NCBI GenBank assembly: GCA_017627975.1
Contig: JAGAFT010000086.1
Coordinates: forward strand, 1 to 6,819
Source: Oscillospiraceae bacterium
GTDB taxonomy: Bacteria; Bacillota_A; Clostridia; Oscillospirales; Oscillospiraceae
Reading direction: 5' to 3'
DNA length: 6,819 nt
The notes under the pieces were generated by a model. The model was given only the letters and a program-made list of their open reading frames with translations, searched no databases and was not told where the DNA came from. This document shows, piece after piece, positions 1 to 6,692 of this stretch. Position 1 is the stretch's first letter. The number at the start of each line of letters is the position of its first letter. The position numbers and the translations under genes were made by a program.

Positions 1-476
1 CCGGAGAGCTGGAAGGGATAGGCATTCTCTTTTCCGTCCAGGCCCATTTTCTTCAGCAGCTCCATGGCGCGCTCCCGCGCCGTTTCCTTGTTCTCCCCGT
101 GAATGATGGACGGTTCGGCGACGTTGCGCAGGACGGAGTAATGCGGGAACAGGTTGAAGTTCTGAAACACCAGGCCGAAGCGCGTCCGGCAGCGGTTCAG
201 TTCCGCCTTGGAGGCATAGGTCCCGTCGTGCATTGCATACTGTCCGTCATAGAGGATGTCGCCGCCGTCTGCCGTCTCCAGGAAGGACGCGCAGCGCAGC
301 AGGGTCGACTTTCCGGATCCGGAGGGGCCGATGATGGAGATGACGTTGCCGCGCTCCACCGAGAGGGAGATATTCTTCAGCACGGCATGGTCGCCGAAGG
401 CCTTCTGAAGATTGCGGATTTCGAGGATGCTGGAAGCATTTGCCGTTTCCGCTTTGATGTTCTTATTCTCTGCCAT
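1..476 (-). CDS. Polar amino acid ABC transporter ATP-binding protein (partial, C-terminus off the left edge)
   Basis: This is the cytoplasmic ATPase that powers import through the neighbouring permease. I translated 158 complete codons from the ATG at 476. The Walker A motif GPSGSGKST is at residues 50-58, the Q-loop is in GLVFQNFNLF with Gln105, and the reading frame runs into QLSG, so the window ends inside the LSGGQ signature. Walker B and the H-loop lie outside. The FNLFPH stretch after the Q-loop is typical of the GlnQ/HisP/ArtM class of amino-acid ATPases. The start is supported by the purine-rich AGGAAAGGGA a few bases upstream. It adds about 16 residues (rich in K, E, N, A) before the usual family start near LEIRNLQK, which is mildly unusual. 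The gene follows the permease stop after only 15 bp, so it is co-transcribed as the last visible gene of the operon. The substrate cannot be read from the ATPase alone. Confidence 0.95.
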   Translation of the reverse strand, partial: MAENKNIKAETANASSILEIRNLQKAFGDHAVLKNISLSVERGNVISIIGPSGSGKSTLLRCASFLETADGGDILYDGQYAMHDGTYASKAELNRCRTRFGLVFQNFNLFPHYSVLRNVAEPSIIHGENKETARERAMELLKKMGLDGKENAYPFQLS

Positions 477-491
477 ATCTTCCCTTTCCTC

Positions 492-1139
492 TCAACGATA
501 GTAGTCCAGTCTCTTCTCGATCCGTCCCATGAACCAGTCGACGAGCACGTTGAAGATGTAGTAGAACGCACCTGCCACCAGAAACGGCACGAAACTGGTC
601 TGGGAGTTTGCGATCTGCTTGCCGATGGTGAACATCTCCTGATAAGAGACCGTAAAGGCCATTGAGGTGTCCTTGACCAGCGTCACGACCTCGTTGGTTA
701 CGCTGGGCATAATGCGTTTGATCACCTGCGGAAGGATAATCCGCATAAAGGTCTGAATCTTTGTATAGCCCAGGACCTCGGCGGCCTCATACTGTCCCAC
801 GGGTATGGACTCGATGCCTCCGCGATAGATCTCGGCAAAATACGCCGCGTAATTGATGGAGAAGGCAATCACCACCGGGATCAGCTTGTTCCGTGCCACA
901 TTCGTTCCGAAAAGGTAGTACGGCCCGTAGGTCACCGCCAGCAGCTGCAGCATCAGAGGCGTGCCGCGCAGCACCGTGATGATAAAGCGCGTGATCGCCG
1001 AGACGATCTTGACCTTGCTCATGCGAAGCAGCGCCACAATCATGCCCAGCGGGAGGGAGAACAGCAGTGTCAGGAAGAAGATCGCGCAGGTCTTGCTCAG
1101 GCCTTCGCTCATCTTGATGATCATGGTCATTAAGGACAT
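492..1139 (-). CDS. Polar amino acid ABC transporter permease (HisM/GlnP family)
   Basis: This is the inner-membrane subunit forming the translocation path of an amino-acid type importer, probably as a homodimer because only one permease gene is present. The 215 residues match the usual length of the family. About five hydrophobic segments are visible: roughly residues 18-40, 61-79, 86-105, 158-176 and 184-204. The family motif LRGTP is at 57-61. The EAA coupling loop that contacts the ATPase is clear: GQYEAAEVLGYTKIQTF at 115-131, followed by RIILPQ. The start at 1139 is preceded by GAGG with an 8-base spacer; later in-frame Met codons at residues 4, 6 and 10 lack this. It lies 213 bp after the binding-protein gene and 15 bp before the ATPase gene. 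Family assignment is secure; specificity is not visible. Confidence 0.95.
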   Translation of the reverse strand: MSLMTMIIKMSEGLSKTCAIFFLTLLFSLPLGMIVALLRMSKVKIVSAITRFIITVLRGTPLMLQLLAVTYGPYYLFGTNVARNKLIPVVIAFSINYAAYFAEIYRGGIESIPVGQYEAAEVLGYTKIQTFMRIILPQVIKRIMPSVTNEVVTLVKDTSMAFTVSYQEMFTIGKQIANSQTSFVPFLVAGAFYYIFNVLVDWFMGRIEKRLDYYR

Positions 1140-1190
1140 AGGGAAAACCTCGTTCTTTTTGATGTATAGGAAACAAAAACAATGTCTGCA

Positions 1191-1219
1191 TTATTCCGCC
1201 CGCTGCGCGGGCGGAATAA
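1191..1219. repeat. Perfect 13-bp GC-rich hairpin between binding protein and permease genes
   Basis: TTATTCCGCCCGC (1191-1203) and GCGGGCGGAATAA (1207-1219) are exact reverse complements around a 3-base loop. On the minus (transcribed) strand the stem is not followed directly by a U-run; a T-rich stretch begins only about nine bases later. It is therefore not a classical intrinsic terminator. It could be a partial attenuator or a mRNA-stabilising or processing structure that lowers expression of permease and ATPase relative to binding protein. It begins about 50 bases before the permease start. Confidence 0.8.
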
Positions 1220-1290
1220 CAGAAGATCAATTTTGCAAAACGCAAAAAACAAATGCGTTTACTATTAATTCTCTTCTATAGACAGAATTT

Positions 1291-1320
1291 CCCGAAAGCG
1301 CACAGATGTGCGCTTTCGGG
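1291..1320. repeat. Perfect 13-bp hairpin downstream of the binding-protein gene
   Basis: CCCGAAAGCGCAC (1291-1303) pairs exactly with GTGCGCTTTCGGG (1308-1320) around a 4-base loop. It lies about 30 bases past the binding-protein stop codon on the minus strand and is followed there by AAATTCTG, with no U-tract. It is best read as a 3' stabilising or partial terminator structure protecting the binding-protein message. In the plus direction the stem is followed by CTTTCTT, a weak U-rich tail, but no plus-strand gene ends here. Confidence 0.8.
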
Positions 1321-1352
1321 CTTTCTTATGTCTTCAGATGTACCCGCCGGCC

Positions 1353-2213
1353 TCAGGCCGCTGCTATCGCTTCAGCTTCCGCTTCGGCTTCGGGGGCAGC
1401 TTCTTCCGTCTCGCTCAGGAAAAGAAGGTTGTTGACAATGTCGGCATACTCTTCCTTCGCCGCGATCTCGGCATAGGTGCCGTTGGCAACCAGCTCCTGA
1501 ACCGCCGCGTCGACCGCTTCGCAGAGGGCCTCGTCTCCGGAACGGAAGGCGATGCCGTACTGCTCGGCGCCGAGGTTCTCGTCGATGACATTCAGGCCTT
1601 CGTGCTTGGCCACATAGCTGGCCGCCACCGGCAGGTCGACAAAGACGGCGTCAACCGCATTGCCCTCGAGTTCGGTGAAGCACTTGAGGAAGCTGTCGCA
1701 GGTGATGACGTTGTCAAAGGTGGCCGCCAGATCGCTGAGATCGCCGTTCAGAAGCGCTTCGCCGGAGGTGCCGAGCTGAACCGCCACAACTTTGCCCGCC
1801 AGATCTTCAGAAGAAGCAAAACCGCTGTCGGCCTTCACGACGAGGACCTGGGTATTGTCATAATAGGGCTCGGAAATCACATAGCCGGCTTCCTTCATGC
1901 TGTCAAGGATGGTCATGCCGGACCAGACGCAGTCGCACTCCATGGAGTCGAGCTGAACCAGCTTCTCATCCCAGTTCACGCCGAAGACTTCCAGCTTCCA
2001 GCCCAGCAGGTCGCAGACCGCCTGGCAGACTTCCACGTCAAAACCGGTATACTCGCCGTCGTCACCGAGATAGCTGAAAGGAGGATACTCCGGATCAATG
2101 CCCATTACAAAGCTCGTTCTGTCGGCTACGGGGTCCTTGTCCGCCGCAAAAGCGGTGACGCCCAGCGCCAGCAGCATCGTAAGTGCAAGTGCTATAGAAA
2201 GAATCTTTTTCAT
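1353..2213 (-). CDS. Extracytoplasmic solute-binding protein, family 3 (amino-acid type), without lipobox
   Basis: This protein captures the solute outside the membrane and delivers it to the permease. Residues 1-24 form a signal peptide (basic MKK, hydrophobic core, AFA-A cleavage site). There is no Cys at the cleavage site, so it is not a standard Gram-positive lipoprotein. The mature part has family-3 hallmarks: GIDPEYPPFSY (38-48), GEYTGFDVEV (53-62), SGMTI (98-102), SEPYY (114-118), VQLGTSGE (145-152) and VDAVFVDLPVA (187-197), with Asp193 at the usual ligand-amino position. At the position normally held by the carboxylate-binding Arg (SGMTITPER type) it has Met106, followed by Lys107. 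Seven Cys are present in the mature chain. The C-terminus is a Glu/Ala tail (about 268-286). The start at 2213 has GAAGGAG 7 bases upstream and a strong promoter at 2248-2275. It is first in the operon. Fold assignment is firm; the ligand is unknown and may not be an ordinary alpha-amino acid. Confidence 0.93.
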   Translation of the reverse strand: MKKILSIALALTMLLALGVTAFAADKDPVADRTSFVMGIDPEYPPFSYLGDDGEYTGFDVEVCQAVCDLLGWKLEVFGVNWDEKLVQLDSMECDCVWSGMTILDSMKEAGYVISEPYYDNTQVLVVKADSGFASSEDLAGKVVAVQLGTSGEALLNGDLSDLAATFDNVITCDSFLKCFTELEGNAVDAVFVDLPVAASYVAKHEGLNVIDENLGAEQYGIAFRSGDEALCEAVDAAVQELVANGTYAEIAAKEEYADIVNNLLFLSETEEAAPEAEAEAEAIAAA

Positions 2214-2247
2214 TGTCGTTCTCCTTCAGGTGAATTTTTACTTTGCT

Positions 2248-2275
2248 ATAATACCACATTAGCGAAATAAAGCAA
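2248..2275 (-). promoter_or_regulatory. Sigma-A type promoter of the ABC transporter operon
   Basis: On the minus strand there is TTGCTT (-35, 2275-2270), a 16-bp spacer, and TATTAT (-10, 2253-2248) preceded by TGG, giving an extended -10. Predicted transcription starts near 2241, leaving a leader of roughly 28 bases that includes the GAAGGAG ribosome binding site of the binding-protein gene. It lies between the terminator of the upstream unit and the operon, exactly where a promoter is expected. No obvious operator repeat flanks it. Confidence 0.8.
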
Positions 2276-2294
2276 GAACTTTTTTCAAAATGAC

Positions 2295-2344
2295 AAAAGA
2301 ATTCTCCCGGCCGGGCTTTCACGTCCCGTCGGGAGAATTCTTTT
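2295..2344 (-). terminator. Strong (bidirectional) intrinsic terminator after the GH13 gene
   Basis: AAAAGAATTCTCCCG (2295-2309) and CGGGAGAATTCTTTT (2330-2344) form a perfect 15-bp stem; the 20-base loop holds further GGG/CCC pairing. On the minus strand the stem ends in CTTTTG and continues TCATTTTG, giving a U-rich tail, and the opposite strand has the mirrored T-run. It ends transcription of the GH13 unit 73 bases past its stop and insulates the ABC promoter, whose -35 begins 20 bp further on. Confidence 0.87.
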
Positions 2345-2348
2345 GCCA

Positions 2349-2380
2349 TTGCCTTCCGCATTGCCGGAGGGGGAAGGCAA
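2349..2380. repeat. Additional 9-bp hairpin upstream of the terminator
   Basis: TTGCCTTCC (2349-2357) pairs with GGAAGGCAA (2372-2380) across a 14-base loop, directly before the main terminator in the transcribed direction. No U-tract belongs to it. It could help protect the 3' end of the GH13 message or be incidental. Confidence 0.5.
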
Positions 2381-2416
2381 GTCACTTGTCAGATCGCTTT
2401 CGCCTCCGGCGGATCG

Positions 2417-4048
2417 TCACCGGAAGCTCTTTACCCAGTTGAGAAGAGAATCTCTCCAGATATTGGCCGCCACATCGCGGCGCATCTGATCGGTTACCGG
2501 GCCGTTGTGGGCAAGCTTCTGCAGGATTGCGGCCTGCAGTTCTTCCACGCTCATCTGCTCATAGGGCTTTGATAGATCGAGAGGCCGCTCCGCCTGTGCC
2601 TGTGGAAGCGGACTTTCGGCCGCCGTCGCTGGCGTTTCCTTCCCTTCGGCTGTCACGGGCGCTTGTTCCGCCTCCGCTTTCGCTTCCGAAACAGAGGTCC
2701 GGATCGGCTCAAACTTTTCCGCGCTCCGGCTCTCCGGGATCAGGATCTCGCCGTCACAGGCCCCGAGGTGAAGCGTCAGTCTTCCGTTCTCCGCGCGAAT
2801 GGTTCCGCCGTGCAGGGCTCCGCGATAGACTCCGTCGGCACAGGGAATGGAGATTTCGCAGCCATTGCCGTCGTTGTTCACAGCCACCAGCACATCGCCC
2901 CTGCGGAAAGCATACTGCTTCGTGGTCAGAACCAGCTGCTGATAATCCCCCCGGGCAAGCGTCTTTTCCTCCCGGTAGATCTGTCCCAGTGCCCGGATGA
3001 TCTCCAGGCACGGATTCTCCCCGGAAAGCAGTTCCTTCAGCTTCAGGCGCGGCCGGATCTCATCATCAGAGCCGCCCCGGGCCTTTCGTCCGTCGATGCC
3101 GAACTCCGAGCCGTAGTATACCGACGGGATCCCCGGCAGGCAGAAGAGCAAAATATGCACCGGCAGCCACTGCCGCTTGTCATTCAGCTTGGTGTGAATG
3201 CGCTCCACGTCGTGGTTGTCCACAAAACTGTACAGCGTCCGGCAGTCGATGCCGTTTTGCATGAAACGGTTCAGGGTATGGGCGATCTCAAAATAGTTGT
3301 GGTCGTTGTGTCCGCTGTAGAGCGCTTTGTGCAGGGCATAGTCCGTCACGGCATGCAGCATGCCGGGATTCACCCAGCGCTGGTACTCCCCGTGGATTAC
3401 CTCGCCCATCAGCCAGAACTCCGGCTTCACACTGTTCGCCAGGCCCCGCAGGGCCCGCATGAAGTCGAAGTCCAGCACGTCCGCGGTGTCCAGGCGCAGT
3501 CCGTCGATGTCAAACTCCGACACCCAGTACCGCACAGTCTCCAGATGGTAGTTCACCACCTGGGGATTGAGGAGATTGAACTTTGCCAGCAGATTGTACC
3601 CGCCCCAGTTGTCGTAGGAAAAGCCGTCGCCAAACTCGTTGTTGTTCCAGAAGTTGACGCCGCAGTACCACTCTTTATAAGCGGACTGTTCTCTTCGTTC
3701 CTTCAGGTCCCGAAACGCGAAGAAGTCGCGGCCGCTGTGGTTGAACACCGCGTCCAGCACGACCCGGATGCCGTGGTCGTGACAGTGCCGGACAAAGTCC
3801 TTCAGATCCGCGTTGCTGCCGAGACGCCGGTCCAGGCGCCGGTAGTCCGTCGTGTCATACCCGTGGCTGCCGGACTCAAAAAGCGGTCCGATATACAGCC
3901 CCGTAACGCCGAGCCGTTCCAGATGCTCCACCCAGGGCCAGAGCTCCCGAAGCCGGTGCTCTTCGTTTCCGTACGGATTCGTCTTCGGCGCTCCGCAGAG
4001 CCCAAGCGGGTAGATGTGATAAAAGAACGCTTCGTCATACCATGCCAT
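2417..4048 (-). CDS. Cytoplasmic GH13 alpha-glucan hydrolase, neopullulanase/cyclomaltodextrinase-like
   Basis: This enzyme hydrolyses alpha-1,4 (possibly also alpha-1,6) links in maltodextrins. There is no signal peptide, so it acts inside the cell on imported or stored glucan. The GH13 regions are all present: DAVFNH at 99-104 (region I), GLRLD at 183-187 with nucleophile Asp187 (II), GEV with acid/base Glu216 (III), and FVDNHD at 275-280 with stabiliser Asp280 (IV). YYGSEFG follows at 311-317. The region-V stretch LAKFN (154-158) resembles the MPKLN of neopullulanase-type enzymes, but the N-terminal CBM34 of that group is missing. A beta domain (about 365-437) closes the catalytic part. 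Residues 441-490 are an Ala/Glu/Pro-rich linker and 491-543 a helical tail of unknown role. Start at 4048 is chosen because AWYDEAFFYHIYPL begins as family members do, although no adjacent Shine-Dalgarno exists. It lies 108 bp after the EAL gene and may share its transcript. Exact substrate is uncertain. Confidence 0.93.
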   Translation of the reverse strand: MAWYDEAFFYHIYPLGLCGAPKTNPYGNEEHRLRELWPWVEHLERLGVTGLYIGPLFESGSHGYDTTDYRRLDRRLGSNADLKDFVRHCHDHGIRVVLDAVFNHSGRDFFAFRDLKERREQSAYKEWYCGVNFWNNNEFGDGFSYDNWGGYNLLAKFNLLNPQVVNYHLETVRYWVSEFDIDGLRLDTADVLDFDFMRALRGLANSVKPEFWLMGEVIHGEYQRWVNPGMLHAVTDYALHKALYSGHNDHNYFEIAHTLNRFMQNGIDCRTLYSFVDNHDVERIHTKLNDKRQWLPVHILLFCLPGIPSVYYGSEFGIDGRKARGGSDDEIRPRLKLKELLSGENPCLEIIRALGQIYREEKTLARGDYQQLVLTTKQYAFRRGDVLVAVNNDGNGCEISIPCADGVYRGALHGGTIRAENGRLTLHLGACDGEILIPESRSAEKFEPIRTSVSEAKAEAEQAPVTAEGKETPATAAESPLPQAQAERPLDLSKPYEQMSVEELQAAILQKLAHNGPVTDQMRRDVAANIWRDSLLNWVKSFR

Positions 4049-4060
4049 TTTGCTGCATAC

Positions 4061-4088
4061 CGGCAGGCTGTCACCTGCCGTCCTTTCT
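4061..4088 (-). promoter_or_regulatory. Shine-Dalgarno followed by a hairpin in the GH13 leader
   Basis: The only good ribosome binding sequence upstream of the GH13 start is AGAAAGGA (4088-4081 on the minus strand), 32 bases from the ATG, which is too far. Directly between them is a perfect 7-bp stem, CGGCAGG/CCTGCCG (4080-4074 with 4067-4061), with a six-base loop. If the 20-base hairpin is folded, only 12 linear bases separate AAGGA from the ATG. This resembles known cases in which a hairpin brings a distant Shine-Dalgarno near the start codon. The sequence and pairing are seen; the function is inference. Confidence 0.5.
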
Positions 4089-4156
4089 GTCTTGTTTCAT
4101 TCTGTTCCGAGCCGGAATGCGTCTTCCCGGCGCTATGCCCGGAAAAGGCTTTCCTA

Positions 4157-6628
4157 CTACTCTTCCCCCACCGGCACTTCGGTGTCCGTGTCGTCCAGAA
4201 CGCGAAGCACCACAATATACTCAATCCGTGTCTGTGTGTCCTCCACCCGGTCGACCGCGGCGGAGATTCGAATGGTCTTTCCGTCTCTTCGTTGGAAACG
4301 GAGCCATTTTCGCTTTCCGGCATACTCGCCGACAAAGAGCCTGGTGTATTCCTGGTGCGGAATTCCTTTGCTTCCCTCGATCATTCGGCAAAAGTCTCCG
4401 TCATTCAAGGCAGATTCCAGTTCCTTTGCATTCATGAGGAACCGGTCCTCCAGCCCGTGGATGGTAACTTCATAGATGAGCTGCTCACCCCGCCGGTGCA
4501 GGAAAAGCACGGTGCTGGAAAGATGATCCGAGAGAATACGCATCTGATTGCGCAGCCGCATCACTTCACTGACATCGATCGCCATGCATTGCCAGCAGAG
4601 TGCCCCGAAGCGGTCCGAGATCTGGCTCTGTTCCGCGATATAGATGTAGTCGCCCTGTTTTCGCCGGATGCGGAAGGGCTGAATATTCTCGATCTCTCCG
4701 TTTGCAAGCTGCCTGGCCTGCTCACGCATGGACAGGACATCGGCCGGATGTACCATCTGAATCAGGCAGTTATCGAAGAGAATCCTGATCTCACGCTCAC
4801 TGTAGCCGGTCATTTTCTGGAAATTCCTGCTGATGTAGAAGAACTCAAACCTGTCCGTCACGTTACAGCGATAGTACGCGCCCGGCATCTCCATGTTGAT
4901 GACCTGCGTCTCGGTCACGTCCTGTGCCGAACCGTAGAAGACTTTTCCCCGGGAATCGTCATACATGTAGAACAGCCGGAGCGAGATCCAGACCACTGCC
5001 CCATTGGGCCTGTAGGCGCGGACAACGCCGCGTGAGCCGATGGCCCAGTGTTCTTCCGCCTCGGCCAGCAGTCTCAGAAACACTGTTCGGTCTCCGGAAT
5101 GCAGGCTGTCCTGAATATGATTCCGCCGCTGTTCGAAGGAATCCGGATCGATCCCCACCAGCTCATAAAACTGCTCGTTGAAACGGATGATGTCGACATT
5201 CTCTTTGCAGTCCCAGCGGTAGAAGACCACCGGCCCCAGCACGTTGTTGAGCATGGTGTCGGTAAAGATGTTGTCGTCCATGAATTCGCGGACCGTGAGC
5301 TGCTGATTGGCTTTGAAGCGGATCCCGGCGGGATCCACAATGGCCCCGTCACCGATCAGATTCTCAAAGTCCTGCGTCGACATCGGCCGATAGAAGTAGT
5401 ATCCCTGCATGTACCGGCAGCCCAGCCCTTCCAGGAATTCCAGCTGTGCTTCGGTTTCAACCCCCTCGACAATGATCGGGATGAAGAGGTTCTTGGTCAT
5501 GTTGATGACGGATTCCAGGATGTTGACGCCTTTTTTGGCGCTGTTTTCCGAGATCTGCAGGAACTGCGCGTCCAGCTTGATCACATCCACGTTGACGTTC
5601 CGCAGCATGTTCAGGGACGAATAGCCGCTCCCGAAATCATCCATCAGCACCTTGAACCCGCATTCCTGCAGGCGGGTGATGGTGTCGCGCACCTGCCCGA
5701 GGTCATCGGCATAGGCCGACTCGGTAATCTCCACCTTCATGCAGTCCGCCGACAGCTCATACTTCTTCAGCAGCGAGCTCAGCTGTGCCGGTACATCCAG
5801 CGCCGCAATGTCCAGTTGGGATACATTGACCGAAACAGGGATCATCGGTTTCCCGCTCTGCTTCATCTGACGTTGCCACCGGCAGACCGCCTCCCAGATA
5901 TACAGGTCCAGTTGGGTCACCAGACCGTATTTTTCCAGGACCGGGACGAAGACAGCCGGCGAGATGAAGCTGCCGTCACGGCGATGCCAGCGGGCCAGGG
6001 ATTCGGCCCCGATGATTTTGCCGTTGGAAGCGCGAACCTGGGGCTGGAGGAAGAATGTGATTTCCCCTCTGTTCAGGCTGTTCTGAAACTCGAAGAGGAT
6101 CTTATATTCTTCCGAGCTTTTCCGATGGAGCTTTGCATCATACAGGCTCACGCGCGTATGGGCTTTGCCGTGCAGGCTCTCCGCCGCGAGCGCCGCCCGG
6201 TTGTAGTATTCCATGATCTGGGTGCTTGAACCGTCAAAGCGGGCAACGCCGAAAACCGGCGAGAAGCCGTCGAGCCGGCTGACGGAGGCGATCAGGCTTT
6301 GAAGCTCTTCAAACAGGCCGTGGATCCAGTCCTCGTCATAGGGCACAATGAGGCAGAATTCCTCCAGGCCCGGCTGCCCGGGCATTCCGCCTGCCTGCAA
6401 AGCAGCGCTGCGGATCATCTCTCCGATGCGTGACAGGAGATCGCGCGAGGCCTCCAGCCCGAACCAATCCGTAAAATACTTGAAATGTTCGATCTGAATG
6501 TTGATCACGCACCAGTCGCTGCCGAGCTCCGGCAGGCGTTCCTGGGCAGGGCGAAAAAACGCCATTCCCTCCGGGAGCCCTGTGATCTCTTCTCCGGCAA
6601 ACGGATGCCGGGGATTTTTTCTTGTCAT
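4157..6628 (-). CDS. Soluble c-di-GMP signalling protein: degenerate GGDEF, EAL phosphodiesterase, three C-terminal PAS-like domains
   Basis: This protein probably hydrolyses the second messenger c-di-GMP to pGpG in response to a signal sensed by PAS domains. No membrane segment is visible in 823 residues. Residues about 36-165 resemble a GGDEF domain but carry GLEEF (87-91) instead of GG(D/E)EF and QIEHFK (45-50) in place of DIDHFK, so diguanylate cyclase activity is not expected. The EAL domain (about 175-430) keeps the metal and catalytic set: Glu209 in ESLAR, Asn268 in SVNVS, Glu300 in VEITES, Asp330-Asp331 in DDFGSGYSS, Lys351 in IKLD, Glu388 in VEGVE, and Gln408 in MQGY. PAS-like domains follow at about 455-575, 578-690 and a weaker one at 695-812. 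In most such proteins sensory domains precede the catalytic ones, so this order is reversed. The start at 6628 has AGGAG 9 bases upstream. The GH13 gene follows after 108 bp. Active phosphodiesterase is inferred from conserved residues. Confidence 0.94.
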   Translation of the reverse strand: MTRKNPRHPFAGEEITGLPEGMAFFRPAQERLPELGSDWCVINIQIEHFKYFTDWFGLEASRDLLSRIGEMIRSAALQAGGMPGQPGLEEFCLIVPYDEDWIHGLFEELQSLIASVSRLDGFSPVFGVARFDGSSTQIMEYYNRAALAAESLHGKAHTRVSLYDAKLHRKSSEEYKILFEFQNSLNRGEITFFLQPQVRASNGKIIGAESLARWHRRDGSFISPAVFVPVLEKYGLVTQLDLYIWEAVCRWQRQMKQSGKPMIPVSVNVSQLDIAALDVPAQLSSLLKKYELSADCMKVEITESAYADDLGQVRDTITRLQECGFKVLMDDFGSGYSSLNMLRNVNVDVIKLDAQFLQISENSAKKGVNILESVINMTKNLFIPIIVEGVETEAQLEFLEGLGCRYMQGYYFYRPMSTQDFENLIGDGAIVDPAGIRFKANQQLTVREFMDDNIFTDTMLNNVLGPVVFYRWDCKENVDIIRFNEQFYELVGIDPDSFEQRRNHIQDSLHSGDRTVFLRLLAEAEEHWAIGSRGVVRAYRPNGAVVWISLRLFYMYDDSRGKVFYGSAQDVTETQVINMEMPGAYYRCNVTDRFEFFYISRNFQKMTGYSEREIRILFDNCLIQMVHPADVLSMREQARQLANGEIENIQPFRIRRKQGDYIYIAEQSQISDRFGALCWQCMAIDVSEVMRLRNQMRILSDHLSSTVLFLHRRGEQLIYEVTIHGLEDRFLMNAKELESALNDGDFCRMIEGSKGIPHQEYTRLFVGEYAGKRKWLRFQRRDGKTIRISAAVDRVEDTQTRIEYIVVLRVLDDTDTEVPVGEE

Positions 6629-6692
6629 AGGTACACGCTCCTGTTCTGATTACCCAATCCGCATTTTTACCCTGTTTTCATTCTAATCCACA

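Noticed and set aside
1191..1219. Hairpin considered as intrinsic terminator of the ABC operon
   Set aside because: No U-tract follows the stem directly on either strand, and it lies between genes that must be expressed together.
1308..2270. Plus-strand open frame of 320 codons
   Set aside because: Complement of the substrate-binding protein gene including its signal peptide and promoter; no motif.
4035..4058. Short upstream frame (7 codons, ATG at 4058) overlapping the GH13 start
   Set aside because: Follows the hairpin by only two bases and has no properly spaced Shine-Dalgarno; likely chance.
2663..5035. Very long plus-strand open frame (790 codons) antisense to the EAL and GH13 genes
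   Set aside because: It covers parts of two clear minus-strand genes and their intergenic gap, has no family motif, and is rich in His, Val, Arg and Pro as expected from the complement of GC-ending codons. It is a shadow frame.
5048..6229. Plus-strand open frame of 393 codons
   Set aside because: Lies wholly opposite the GGDEF/EAL part of the signalling gene, has no recognisable domain or convincing ribosome binding site, and is explained by antisense codon bias.
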